From positions 62,001-126,000 of the forward strand of contig JAOALB010000008.1 in the NCBI GenBank assembly GCA_025331125.1: a DNA stretch of 64,000 nt. Direction: 5' to 3'. Each line of letters starts with the position of its first letter. Position 1 is the first letter of the stretch. The stretch comes from Mycogone perniciosa. Its lineage: Eukaryota > Ascomycota > Sordariomycetes > Hypocreales > Hypocreaceae. Below, one piece after another: positions 48,359-60,062 of this stretch. A program made the position numbers and the translations under genes. The notes under the pieces were generated by a model. That model was given only the letters and a program-made list of their open reading frames with translations. It did not search any database and was not told where the DNA came from.

Positions 48359-49672
48359 CTAACGATTCATGTTGGACAATTCCACATTCTCGAATTGCTG
48401 GTTTCCAAGCGTTCCGCGTTGATTTAAGCTCCCCGGTCCAGCCATTTGTTGAGGCGGATGAATATCAACATCCCCAGACTCACCCAAGTCGTGATGATTC
48501 ATACCACGCTCGGCAAGACTATCCTTCTCCCCGACATAGCCCAGTCGCCCAACCCCAGCCCAAAAAGCCCTTTCCGCGCTACGGGGACCCCAGGCCCAAC
48601 CAGCACCGTCGGTGATGGGAAGGTGGTAGTACCTGAAGCTGAAAATGGCCGTGAAGATGCCGATACCGAAGCCGAACAAGATGTCGAAAGCGTGGTGTCG
48701 GAAATCGAACCAGCGGGAGGCGGCAATGAAGATGGCCAGGCAGAAGGGAGCGACAGTGATGACGAGAAGATAGATGGGAGGTGCAGCGGCCTGGCGACGC
48801 AATGCCTGGAGAGTGGAATTGTGTCTGGCGCTTTGGGGATCGACTTTGGCCGCCATTGGCAAGGATGCTTCCTCCTGGTCGAATCGATCAATTGTGCCCG
48901 GCAGGCGTGAGGGGAAAGCAGCGTGCACGGAGTGGCTGGTCGAGGAGTTTCTAGTAGCCACAAAAGGCAGGGTGACGGCAAACTTGCTGGCGAGGAAAAG
49001 AGAGAGGTAGAGAAGACCACCAGCTGAGGAAGCAGAGTGGCCGCTGGGATAGCTGCGGAAGCCATCGTTGAGCTTCGCCTTGTTCGTCTGTGTACAGATG
49101 TCGGCCGAGTAGAGCTGGCCAATGGAGCTACCCAGTGTAGAATTTCCCTTGAAGCCTCCCACCATGTACTTGGCGGCGTTTTCGACGTCAGGTATGCATC
49201 GAGAAAGAAGGTCAGGTCGAGGCCTGCCGCACATGTTCTTGATGAAGCTAATGAAGAAGAAGCCACAGCCGAGGGACATGAGCAGGCCCAGCCAGCCGAC
49301 GTGAAGTTCCCATAGCTTACGCCTCCAGATGAGCGACCTGGGGGTGTTCTTGGGCACCGTGGCGCCAGGGACGAAGACGATGGACACAATCAAGATGACA
49401 ACGACAGGGACGCCGGAGCTCAAGACGAACAGCAACCAGTCGGGGACGGTTTCTCGCTCGGTGAAGGGGAAGGAGATGTTGGGGTCGACGAGCGAAAACG
49501 GGCGCTTATTGGGAGTTATGCGACCCAGGACGTAGGCGGCGACAGTAATGACAACGAGGAGGATCCAGTCGAAGACATAAGAGGCGATGAGTCGAACGGA
49601 GAAGTTCTTCTTCAAGGACACAGACCCTGTGCGGGCCATTTTCTGGTACGATGGCATCTGGCGGGCAGACAC
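48359..49672 (-). CDS. PAP2-family lipid phosphatase, DPP1-like (diacylglycerol pyrophosphate phosphatase)
   Basis: An intronless frame of 437 residues. The three phosphatase motifs are complete: K145 with R152-P153 (KNMCGRPRP), PSGH at 209-212 (YPSGHSASS), and S319-R320 with H326 and D330 (SRWFDFRHHAFD). Six hydrophobic segments are likely, at about residues 33-50, 80-101, 125-145, 214-236, 300-318 and 329-345. DPP1/LPP1-type enzymes dephosphorylate diacylglycerol pyrophosphate and phosphatidate at vacuolar or Golgi membranes, shaping lipid signalling and phospholipid synthesis. Two points differ from the yeast proteins. A hydrophilic insert of about 60 residues (about 240-298) separates motifs 2 and 3, and the C-terminal tail (about 375-437) is long and hydrophilic. 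Starts at Met6 or Met12 are possible. Which substrate it prefers is inferred. Confidence 0.88.
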   Translation of the reverse strand: MSARQMPSYQKMARTGSVSLKKNFSVRLIASYVFDWILLVVITVAAYVLGRITPNKRPFSLVDPNISFPFTERETVPDWLLFVLSSGVPVVVILIVSIVFVPGATVPKNTPRSLIWRRKLWELHVGWLGLLMSLGCGFFFISFIKNMCGRPRPDLLSRCIPDVENAAKYMVGGFKGNSTLGSSIGQLYSADICTQTNKAKLNDGFRSYPSGHSASSAGGLLYLSLFLASKFAVTLPFVATRNSSTSHSVHAAFPSRLPGTIDRFDQEEASLPMAAKVDPQSARHNSTLQALRRQAAAPPIYLLVITVAPFCLAIFIAASRWFDFRHHAFDILFGFGIGIFTAIFSFRYYHLPITDGAGWAWGPRSAERAFWAGVGRLGYVGEKDSLAERGMNHHDLGESGDVDIHPPQQMAGPGSLNQRGTLGNQQFENVELSNMNR

Positions 49673-51930
49673 ATGAAGAGGAAGAAGTTGAAATGTGGTG
49701 GAGCGAGAGATATGGAGTATGAATGGAGTAGGTTAGTTCAGAAGGGGGTACGGAGTATTATGGGTGTTTAAATTCAAAAAGAAGAAACAGCGTCTCCTTG
49801 GCCAACTGCCGCTGCAGGTTATTACCTATGTATTACTACTTTATTATGTACGGAGTACGGAGTACTCGTGGAATGAATTTTGACGCGCGGCAGCACAGCC
49901 CTCTGGAAGAGCTGGCTGGCAGTCTTGGTGCTGTATTCAACGAGGTTTTGAGACATTTGCTGGAGTAGGATATAGTAGTATCTATTTTCATGCCTCGCCA
50001 GGCGCTTTTATTGGCGAAATAGGTATTTACCACTATTACCATTAGTCTCCAGGCATTTCTCGATATCTGTGTATGTACATATACCTCATCTTCCAGATGA
50101 TTACTCCTACGGAGCAGTACTATTACTCCGTATCTACCCAAGGCATCCTAGCAGATCAAACGACGATCCCAAGATGCGCCCCACCCTGCCCACTCATGAC
50201 CTGATACAGCTTGTCCATCATGTTTAGGGTGCTACTACTCCGTACTCCGTAAATTCATACCTTACATATTATACTACTATATACTCCGTACTCCGTACAT
50301 AGACACATTATTGCAGGACATAATCAAATGGAGCATCTTGGCCTTTTGGACATCAAGGCCTTGGCCAATACATACGTGGACTAATTAAATTAAATACATT
50401 GTGCAGATCTTCCCAAATGCCCAGCAAAATGTGACTGTCTGCTGCGCACAAAGAAGATGGCAGTGCAAATGCACGGGAACCAGAAAACGGCCATGGTCTC
50501 GAAATGGAAGTGGATCGCGTGTTCCCTGCCAAGCAAGCCCAGCCATGGCGCTTTCCTCCTGGCCCACGCACAGCCCAAGATTCCTGGTGGGGGTTTTAGG
50601 GAAGGCGCTGCCATTGCCGTCGAATGACGTTGGTGGGTGTAGCACAGCGGCAGGTACTCCGTACAGGGTATGGTATGGTACCTTGGACTAAAGGTACCTA
50701 CCTATGTACATCTTCTACTTCGTAATGTACTTCGTACCGCCCCTGAATAACGCCTGCCGTTGAAAACGAGCAAGCGCGCGATCGCAAGTCCACTGGCCGG
50801 CCGGTTTTAATGTTTTGACGTTGCGCTGCTTACGAGTATGCCAATCGATCGAGGCGCTCGGGGGCTTGAAGGTTAAATTTTAAAACAACCTGGTCCGGCG
50901 CTTGGTGACCTTGGCGGTGCCGTATCACCGAAACATGTCTTGAGCAGTTCTTGGCGGCAGTGAACAAACACCTGCAGCAAAATCATATTCATACATGAAT
51001 GCCCAACGAACAACTGCCTGGTTGCGACGAGATAGTGCATGTGATAGGCTATGCGGTGCCTAACAGACTGCAACGGGAAATGCTCATCATTTGGGCTTGG
51101 GCTGGTTGCGTCTTGCCAAGGAGTCCGTTTGCTGCTTGGCCTTGCACCGCCCACAAGACAAGAAACGGGCCGTGCGATAGATACTAGGAGCAGTAATACT
51201 CCGTAGTAATAAACGCTCGTACGAGTAAAGGAGTGCTTTTTGTGGAAATAGCTGTCCATGACAAATAGTCTCTTTGACGCCGGGGAACAAAGACAAGGCT
51301 TTGTCTTCAACTCTAGCGTGGGTGTGTGGCTCACCGAGGCTGTGCTGTGCAACTACGGTTACTACTATAAACAAGCAGGGAGTTGTTGGTGTTTGGATCA
51401 AAGCTCTCTCGGTGCTGCGGTCCCTTGCGCAACTCGTCTAGTTCGTAGCCGGCCAGCCAATGGTGAAGGATATGTGATCGTGCTACCTCACTCGTATGCT
51501 GTGCTCACACAAGCCAAGTCTCATCAACGGTGATCGTAGTACGGAGTATGTTGGGTATGAAACCCAGCTCCTTAACCGCGCGGTACGAGGAATCCTGCAT
51601 GTCTCTCGCAGCATGTACTGCCTGTTCCCTGCCTTACCTATCCGAGGTCATTGGTTCACTGCAAGTAGCTCAGTTGTCTGGGCTCGATGTAGTATGGATG
51701 TGAGGTCAGGGAGAACGACGCATCATATGCGCCCATACACGAATGAGAAAGAGAGGGTAACATAAAGTTTGCCGTCGACTTCGCGACAGTGGCCATGTAC
51801 AACACCATCTTGTACATCTATAATCACATATTATACAATCGTTCGCGCGCGGCTGTGAGATACACGCCACTGGGCGCATACATACAGCATCGTGTCATCC
51901 CGTCTCATGGCATCTAGCTGGCGTTGTGGA
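49673..51930. other. Intergenic region of about 2.3 kb with dense TACTCCGTA motifs
   Basis: Presumed PAP2 gene promoter on the left. No coding exon is recognised. It has the highest local density of TACTCCGTA/TACGGAGTA in the window, including tandem or overlapping copies at about 49848-49867, 50234-50252 and 50281-50299. Single copies lie near 49748, 50123, 50655, 51197 and 51539. Several TACTTCGTA copies lie near 50710-50740. Confidence 0.55.
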
Positions 51931-53179
51931 CTACGCCTTTGACGACCTCTTATCTCTCCGCTTACCGTGGTTGCGCGGCCGAGGTGTCACAACCCACTTG
52001 TTAGTATTGTGCGTACGCCGAGTCTTGTAGCCGCTCTTGGTCTGTTTGCGCCGTTAGCTTCCAAGCGCTGATACGTTGGCAGTACAATTCCCCCCAAACT
52101 TACAGGTCTGCCCCAAGGGGTCACAGGGTGTCGATTACCCTTGGACTTGCCTCGACCACCACCGTGAGGATGATCAACTACGAGGTGTGTTAGCAAATGT
52201 ATATGATTCCACGAGTCATTGAGCACTGCTTGCCTTTGTTCATGGCCACACCGCGGACTGTAGGGCGGATGTTCAACCAACGACTTCGTCCGGCCTTGCC
52301 GAGCTGTCGGTAATGGTGGTGAATGTTGCTTGCAGTTCCAATTGTAGCGCATGCATCCTTGCTCACTCGTCGCACCTCGCCGCTTTGTAGCCGCACCTCA
52401 ACGTACTTGCCCGTCATAATCTTCGTGCCGTCATCTTTCGTCTCTTCATTCTTATTTACCACTGTTGCTGATGTCCCTGCACTTCGGCAGAACACGGCTC
52501 CTCTGTTTGCTGCAGAGCCAACGCAGAAAACTGTAGTGCCAACAGGAATCATGTGCATTGGCAAACAGTTGCCGCGGAAGGCTGTCTTGGCCGCGAGGAT
52601 ACCGGGATCGATGACACCCCCCATGCTGTCGAGGAGATCTTGTGGGATACCAGGTCGGTAGCTGTGGACGACATCGCCAGCTCTCAGTCCCTCGGCAGCA
52701 ATGATGTATGACTTGCGTCCGGTAGCTTGCTCCGTTACAAGCGCAATATGAGCGCTACGTCCAGGATCATACTCGATCCGTTCCACAAGATGGGGCCCAG
52801 GGCGCCGCCGCTCAAAATCAACAGTTCGTATCCTCCGCTTCGCACCACCTCCACGATGTCTCACAGTGATTCTTCCATGCACATTTCGTCCACCTTTTGC
52901 CTGTCCCTTTTTCGGAATCGTGAGAGGGAGGAATGGCCGTCCTTTCCACAGATGATCGTTGACGGGGCGCTTCAGATGCCGCACACCTGGTGTCCGTGGC
53001 TTGTACGTGCGCAGAATCACAGATTGCCCGGTTGGTCTGTCGATATTGGCAAGCGATTCGCTGCCAGAGCTTGCCTTGGACTGCTTGGTGGCATAAGCAC
53101 GCAAAGACAGATTGTTGAAGGCTGCAAGGAGCTGATAGCTCCTGCGAGCTGAGGATAATTGAACCCGTGGCTGAAGCAT
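51931..53179 (-). CDS. RML2: Mitochondrial large-subunit ribosomal protein uL2m
   Basis: Three exons, 53179-52234, 52177-52104 and 52041-51931, give 376 residues. The product is the mitochondrial homologue of bacterial L2, a core 23S-rRNA-binding protein near the peptidyl-transferase centre. The N-terminus (about 30 residues, few acids) is presequence-like. The L2 signatures are GRITVRHRGGGAKRRIRTVD, GTASNIHHHYRQLGKAGRSR, RPTVRGVAMNK and the near-invariant VDHPHGGGRGKSKG. The C-terminus is basic (RNHGKRRDKRSSKA). Intron 1 (52178-52233) joins MNK directly to VDHPHGGG only if a GC donor is used (AAAG|GCAAGC). No nearby GT keeps the frame. The gene diverges from the cyclin gene. Confidence 0.92.
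52178..52233 (-). other. GC-AG intron in the uL2m gene
   Basis: The donor reads AAAG|GCAAGC and the acceptor CGTAG|TT, with CTAAC 13 nt before the acceptor AG. It is 56 bp. Removing it restores GVAMNK-VDHPHGGG. The GC donor matches the strong 5' consensus usually needed by GC introns. Confidence 0.8.
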
Positions 53180-54742
53180 TCTGACTCTCTGCTAGGTGAG
53201 AAGAGACCGTAGGTCTTGATGGGAGGTTCTTATATGCTTCGCATCGGCGGGGGGGGGAGATGTAATCGATTGCTCCGTCAGCAATTGGCTCAGTGTATGC
53301 GCACAAATATTGGCCAGAGACTCGACAATGACTCTTAAGGCAACTCTCGGCCGCGAAAAGGATTGCCGAGCGCGGTACCGGCCGTTGTGAACCCGATCAC
53401 CAGCAATCTGTCGTTGTGACAGTCGTCAGTTGGCTTGCTCTCCCACATCGAAATTTCAACGGAGCCGTGAAAAACCATTCCGCCGACAAGCCACCCAGTT
53501 CAGAGAGCCACAGCTCCCTTTCACCAGCCACATATTACATCAGCAGCAACGCCACTTCCGCAACCGTTGTCAGCCACACCGATGCCGCGTTGCGAGAGCC
53601 TTGAGCGCGATCAGCCACATGGCTTGAACAGCGGCGCGCATTGAGCTTACACCTCGCGACGGCCAATCATGAGACCGTTGCCCCGCGGTTGCCAATGTTG
53701 ACATTGGATTTTTGCAGCAGGTACGTACCCCGGCCCGCGAGGAACCACCAAACGTCGCGTTGTGAGTCGTCGGTTTCGCTCACCTACCGCCTCCACTCGT
53801 CGCCAGCCCACGCTCCGTTCTACAGTACAATACAGCATCAGCACCCAAGCTCGACATTTTCTGGAAACCCTTCTTCTGTTCATTCTCTCTCTCTTTACCT
53901 ATTTCTGCACTCCCTTGGTCCTAATTCGGACCCGCCGCCTGCCGCGCAGCAATTGCACACCTCTCCGCCGGACCGCCGATATTCTTGCACCGAGATCTGC
54001 CCAATCAGCATTGCCACGGCTGCCTAAACAGCATCGTATATCGAGGCGACACAAAGCAATGCTCTCGGTTTGATATCAGTCCATTTCCTCGGATCAACAA
54101 AATCAGCAGTCTTCCCCGCTACTACAAAGTACGCTATTTAGTCGAACATCCAGACATTGGCGGTACGGTACGGAGTACAAAGGTACTTAGCCTCTTTGCC
54201 CATCTTTTTTTTCTTTACCTGGCAACCAAACCTCGCGAGCAACGCCCGGACGCAGAAGGTACGTACCCCCAGCCGCGCCAGGCCCACTCCACGCTCCCTT
54301 GTTCGTCTCCGCTGCTCCCTCAAAACAACTTCCATCACCCTGACGAACCATCTTCTTCGACATGAACATCTCGCATTCACCCACTCTTGCCCGTTGATAC
54401 CCACTCTCTTACATTCTCTTCATTCTCATCATCGGGCATCGGACCTGGGCAACTCTTTCTAACACCCTTAGCTCAGTCATTGGCTGTATCCCTCACAACA
54501 TTCCCACAACGCCACCGTCTTGGTTCCTGATCGGCGCCAGCACAAGAGGTGAGTAACGGGAATTCCTTGCCTTGTTTGATTGTCTCAGAACAGCAGTTAG
54601 CAACTGTTCCTGGATCTCGATGACCCAGCCTCGTCCACCATCACTCGTGGCCACCTTGACGCGTCTTTGGCTAACCCATGCAAACAGCAACGAACTCTGA
54701 ACGATTCACAATCCCTCACGGACCCCACTCATAACCTCCAAT
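53180..54742. other. Divergent intergenic region between uL2m and cyclin B
   Basis: Presumed promoters plus a long 5' leader of the cyclin gene. A TACGGAGTA copy lies near 54168. The region is rich in pyrimidines on the plus strand. No coding exon is recognised. A 5' untranslated intron of the cyclin gene is possible but not resolvable here. Confidence 0.5.
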
Positions 54743-56386
54743 ATGCCCGCTGTGAGTACTTAGATGCGATGACGCGATATTAATCATAATGCAACTTTCG
54801 AGTACTGACGCGATGGCTAGGGGCGTCCCGCTCGTAGCCGTCTCGTCTCCAACGAGAACGATGAGAACAGCAATTCGACGCGTATGATGACTCGAGCCAA
54901 GACCGCCGCCCTCAACGTCGATGAGTTGGCAATGCCTTCTAAAGGTGCCCTACAACCGAAGAAGGCTGCGGCCAACATCACGAACGGCAATGCACGAAAA
55001 CAACGCTCTGCGCTAGGTGACGTGAGCAATGTCAGCAAAGCTGATGTTGTTGAGGGAAAGAAGGCCGCACCCGCCAAGGTCGTCGGATTGGTTTCCAAGG
55101 CTGCTCAGCCCACGGGCATTCAGAAGGCCACGGCACGTCCTGTCAGCAGAACAACTCTGGCTACCAAGGAAGTTAAGAAGCCCGAGGTGAAGAGGGCCGG
55201 ACCGGGTTCTATCGGTGCGCCGAAGAGAAAGGCCCCTCTCACAACGAAGGAGGAGACGGCAGCCGATGAAGCAGAGCCAGCCCGAAAGAAGCACGTAGTG
55301 GGTGATGAAAACCGCGTTCGCTCTGAATTGAGCGCCGAGGAGGATGTCAAGCCCATTGCACCTATTACCGATGTTACTGCAAAGGCCGAGGCTGATGCCA
55401 AGGATGAATTCCTTCAGCACATCGAAGATCTTGAAGCGGAGGACTTGGATGATCCTCTGATGGTCGCCGAGTATGCTACCGAGATTTTTGAGTACTTGCG
55501 CGATCTTGAAGTTCAGTCGATTCCAAACCCTCAGTACATGTCGCATCAAGACGATCTGGAGTGGAAGACACGAGGCATTCTTATTGATTGGCTGATTGAA
55601 GTTCACACCCGATTCCACCTCTTACCCGAAACACTTTTCTTGGCTGTCAACATCATTGATCGATTCCTATCTGAGAAGGTCGTCCAACTTGATCGCCTCC
55701 AGTTAGTTGGCATCACGGCTATGTTCATCGCATCCAAGTATGAGGAGGTCTTGTCTCCTCATGTTGAGAACTTCAAGAAGATTGCCGACGATGGCTTCAG
55801 TGAGACCGAAATCCTGAGTGCCGAACGATTCATCCTCAGCACGCTCAACTACGATCTCAGCTATCCTAACCCAATGAACTTCCTTCGCCGGGTCTCGAAG
55901 GCGGACAACTATGACATCCAGTCTCGTACTATTGGCAAGTACCTGACCGAGATTAGTCTACTAGACCACCGGTTCATGCCATATCGACCGAGCCACGTTG
56001 CCGCAGCTGCTATGTACTTGGCGCGACTCATGCTTGATCGTGGTGAATGGGTAAGTTGATTGTTGTGTGAAGTAACAGGAACTACTCTAACATTGCTTTT
56101 CAGGATCGAACCCTCTCATACTATGCCGGTTACTCGGAGGACGAGATTGAGCCTGTGCTTCACCTCATGGTTGATTACCTTGCCCGTCCCATCATTCATG
56201 AGGCATTCTTCAAGAAGTATGCCAGCAAGAAGTTCCTCAAAGGTATGTTTTTGTTTATCGCCCTTACGCACTGTTCCACGACTAACTCGCTGTTCAGCCT
56301 CCATTCTTTCCCGTCAATGGGCCAAGAAGAACGCCCCCTTGTTTGGTATTGAGGACCTTGATCTGTCTTTGGATCAGATTTCATGA
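54743..56386 (+). CDS. G2/mitotic B-type cyclin
   Basis: Four exons, 54743-54751, 54821-56050, 56104-56242 and 56298-56386, give 488 residues. The first coding exon is only 9 nt (MPA). The start is supported because the frame from GRPARSRLVSNENDENSN upstream of the next ATG matches B-cyclin N-termini. The destruction box RSALGDVSN (Arg65 to Asn73) targets it to the APC/C. The cyclin box includes WKTRGILIDWLIEVHTRFHL, LAVNIIDRFLSEKVV and FIASKYEEVLSPHVENFKKI. The C-terminal cyclin fold ends near FLKASILSRQWAKKN. Cyclin B binds and activates Cdk1 for entry into mitosis. The gene is of the nimE/Clb type. No named symbol is given because paralogue identity cannot be settled. Confidence 0.93.
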
Positions 56387-58078
56387 AACTGACGATGTCT
56401 AATGCCATCGTACTTCCACGGCGAGTCTTGTTCGAGAGTCAGGATACGAGCATCTTTGTTGGATTACGTCATGAATTAGCCGTTTAACGACGATAACACA
56501 ACGACCCTATAATTCGTCGCCAGTCGGTCGACTCCGCTTGGTGGTGCTGCTTCTACATTGTTAATTGCGACTGGAGGCATGGAATCAAGGCACTACACCT
56601 TGACTGGATTAACATTCTCATTGTTTGATATCTGGCAGCTTACGTCTGCGATTGTCTGGTTTAAATATTTCAGCATGGAATCCTGCTTTCCGTTTTGATA
56701 CATGGCGTTTGGAGTCTTGGGCGAAGGAAGGAATGGTATTGGTTTTTGCCAGTCTTGGAGTTGGCTGCTGTGGCGGCCCGGTAGAGCGTAACCTGAAGTG
56801 TTTGGAGGCAAGGCTATCACAAAAGCCAAGGCATGAATTGGAGCTGTGCTTGAATCTGCCGAGCTGGGAGAGAAGTCTCATGGTCACGCTAACCGATACG
56901 TCTACCTTCAATTGCATAATGGCTGTAGAGGCTGGAAGGGCCGTGATAGAAAAGTGTACATATATCATGATTGGTCTATGGTGGGATTGAGAAGCAGGAA
57001 TGAGAATTGAATTGCATGAATCTGCACTTGCATTGCATCAATAAATCCATCGCTTTGGTTATATGATGTTTTCCTTCATGTTTGGATGACCAACATGGGG
57101 CGCCCTCAGCATACCCGGTTCGTGTGTGCCGTTTAAGGCAACGTTGGACGGTAAACTAGTGATAGTTTGCCCAGCCCATAAGGATATGTAAACTCTATCA
57201 TGTGGAATTGGCTCATGACGAATTTACATTCCTCAACGCATTTGAGTGCTAGAAGAACCACTGATATCTATGGGATATCTACCCCGGAGCTCCGGTAACA
57301 ACGAAGAGGAATGAAGTCAACCAGGTCTCTGATATTCACTCTTTACCTTGGTGGTGAAGCACGCGATTTTTTTCTTTCTCTTCCCCTCTCTGTAACAAGA
57401 GGGTCCGTTGATGCATGCCGCACAAAATATCGCGCATGTTGAGAGTCGCGGTGAAAGGGAATAATTTTTTCTACGGGGGTGTATGAGAAGAAGTCGGTGA
57501 TGGTTTCTAGGGCAACATCAGCAAGTATGAAGCTATTCATGCACGTTGTGTCCACAAGTGAAAAAAAGCTTTTCAAAGAGCGTTAGGGATCCTTGATCGC
57601 GACGCGTTGGGACTTTGATAGATATCTAGTAGAAAATACCCCGGGTCTATATGATATGTCTACTGCCAAAACCTTGCTGAGTTCATGTTGAAGATAAGTT
57701 CGTCATACTCCGTAACTGAGATAGACTTGATAGGGTATGTACTGTATTGTTACTCGTACTTCGGAAGATGGGTTGATGTGCAGGGTCCTGCGCCACACAC
57801 CAGCCACACCTCTGCAAGCACTTTCGGCTTGGTGCAGGCGGTTGTCAACCACCAGCATTTCGACTTCTGCGCCATCGCGACCCATTATCAGCCACATGCA
57901 TGCACTTCTCCTGGAGATGACCAAATAACCATCGCGCGTTCATAATCGTCATCTCAGATCACTGTCGCCTACGTTTAGGATTCTAAGGGGAAAGAGTGGG
58001 ATTTGGAGACTCTCAATCTGGGCCGACCTGAAACCAAAGCAGCTTCTCCCTTTGCTCTCGCAGGCAAGACAATCCGAT
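56387..58078. other. Intergenic region between the cyclin B and TEX1 genes
   Basis: Cyclin 3' region, then a presumed TEX1 promoter. One TACTCCGTA lies at about 57705. No gene is recognised. Confidence 0.5.
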
Positions 58079-59616
58079 ATGGCGCCGATTCTGCGTCCCA
58101 GGCTGAGCTTGTCCAAGGAGAGATTCCCAGGCTACTTCAGTAACCTGAGAAGTCAGCCTTACACTGATCCTAACTCATCAAGAACGGCTGGCCCTCTCAA
58201 GTGCGTATCAACCGAGACGCTTCTCGCCCTTGGGCATCTCATCATCATACAGGTGCTAACGTGAAGGGTGGACAGTTTACGGTCAATTGCATGGAATCCC
58301 CCAGGGACGCTGGTAGCTACTGGATCTGCTGATAAGACGCTACGAGTCTGTAAGTTGACGCCGAGAGATACTACATGAGTCTGTATCCGCACCGTGGGAT
58401 AGCTGCATGAAACTAACGCATTATTCCTCGGTCGAAGGGAATCCAGAGAAGCCCAATGTAAAATTTTCGACAGAACTCAAGGGCCACGCAGCGGGGATCG
58501 AAAAGGTGGCTTTTAACCCCACGAAAGATGCGGAGCTGTGTAGCTTGAGCAGCGATGGAGTGGTTCGGTTCTGGGATGTACGGACCAAGGCGTGTTTTAA
58601 TGAGGTCACAGGTTTGGGAGATGCGATAACGCTTGTCTGGGCTCCGGATGGACAGACTCTGTTAGTTGGAAACATGGTAAAGTTATCCGCGGGTCTCAAC
58701 ACTTCAAGGTTCCCGGGTTATCTAACGGTTCAACCATAGGCCGACAACATCTTTGTGCTGTCACCCACACAGTCAACTCCAATTGTTTCGCATCAGCAGC
58801 CAACTCAGACGAACCAGATTGCCTTCTGCTGGAGTGGGAAGAGGATATTCGTTACCACTTCTGACGGCTGGATCAGGATCTTGTCGTATCCTGAATTCGA
58901 GCCTGTCATGCACCTGGAGCATGGTGATGAAACCAAGGAGTTTACGCTTAAGGGTCACACATCGTCTTGCTTGAGTGCTGATCTCCAGCCCATGGGTAGG
59001 TATCTTGCGACAGGCGGGGCGGACTCTATCATTGCCCTGTGGGACACCACAGATTGGATCTGCCAGAGGACGATTACAAGAATGACGGGGCCGGTGAGGA
59101 CTATCAGTGAGTCTTTGTCTGCCGCACGTGGAATTTGGTGATTGTGACTAATGATAATTGCCAGGTTTCACGTTTGATGGAAGCTACGTTGTGGGTGGGA
59201 GTGACGAAGGTGAGCGAACGCCCTATTAATCCCCGAACGCCCTATTGATCCCCGAACGCTGTGTAGCTACGAGGACTGCAATACCTCAAGTGAGATAGAA
59301 GAACATGACTCTCAGAGTGGAGTCTAGCCCCTGCCATGAGAGTCATGTCTCTCTCTTGCTTGAGATATCAACGACCTCGTAGGGGGTTAGGTGCAGCGGG
59401 ATGATGTTTGGCGGTCTGCCCTAAACACCAACTAACGCATTTTTTTCTGTAGGCAACGGGCTAGAAATCACTCATGTGGAGACTGGTGAGCATGTCCACA
59501 CATTCAAGACGGCAGGCTCTTGCCCAGTTGTCGCTTGGGCACCAACCCGCTACTGCTTGGCCTATAGCGATCTCGGTATTCTACGAATTGTGGGGGTGGA
59601 TCTCGATAGGAAATAA
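58079..59616 (+). CDS. TEX1: THO complex subunit Tex1/THOC3 (WD40)
   Basis: Six exons, 58079-58200, 58267-58349, 58438-58676, 58740-59106, 59165-59209 and 59453-59616, give 339 residues. Tex1 is a WD40 beta-propeller of the THO/TREX complex, which couples transcription to mRNP assembly and export. Repeats are visible as SIAWNPPGTLVATGSADKTL with RVW, KVAFNPTKDAELCSLSSDGV with RFWDVRTKACF, LVWAPDGQTLLVGN, and LSADLQPMGRYLATGGADSI with ALWDTTDWIC. A further SFTFDGSYVVGGSDEG and the final blade (EITHVETGEHVHTF) close the propeller. Length fits THOC3. The fifth intron is unusually long (243 bp) and holds a tandem repeat and a long hairpin, listed separately. Exon 5 is 45 nt. Confidence 0.92.
59212..59258 (+). 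repeat. Imperfect tandem repeat inside TEX1 intron 5
   Basis: A unit of about 20 bp (GAACGCCCTATTRATCCCC) is repeated twice, plus the start of a third copy, immediately after the splice donor and before the hairpin. Confidence 0.75.
59267..59382. repeat. Long imperfect hairpin inside TEX1 intron 5
   Basis: A 48-nt left arm (59267-59314) pairs with a 46-nt right arm (59337-59382) around a 22-nt loop. The ends pair perfectly (CTACGAGG with CCTCGTAG), as does the loop-proximal part (CATGACTCTCA with TGAGAGTCATG). The centre pairs with mismatches. It is most likely a MITE-like insertion or a small-RNA-precursor-like hairpin within the intron. Confidence 0.75.
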
Positions 59617-59697
59617 GGGAATTATGAGGAAGTAAGTGGCATGAGAGTGGACATATGGAACCTTGGTGATGCAGGACTATTTGTCAAGGGGATACTA

Positions 59698-60062
59698 TTG
59701 CTCGTAGTATTGGTGATACTAGTAGTAGTGGTAATAGTAGAAGTAGTACTCCGTAGTGGTAGGAGTAGTGGTAGTATCGAGATCCGCGAGAGCCAGGGGT
59801 AGGTGAGTTGGGCAGCTTATGAGTACGGGCTTGTACGTGTATACGGGTAATACTACTACATATCTAGACAAAGGAATCCTGGCGGATTTGTCCGTGGAGA
59901 CAGATCTATCCGCGGGGAACCCCTCAGACGAGCTGTCTAAGCCGAAGCGGCTAATACGACGCCAATGAGAGCCGTGGATGTTCTGCATCAATGGACGCTG
60001 TAAGATTCTATTAGTAGTAGCACATACTTGTACTACTATCTTAGGTACTACTACTACTACTT
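59698..60062. repeat. TAG/TAC-triplet-rich low-complexity stretch
   Basis: Interrupted runs of TAGTAG and TACTAC occur at both ends of the interval (about 59698-59776 and 60010-60062). Their opposite polarity lets the two ends pair partially. Confidence 0.55.
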
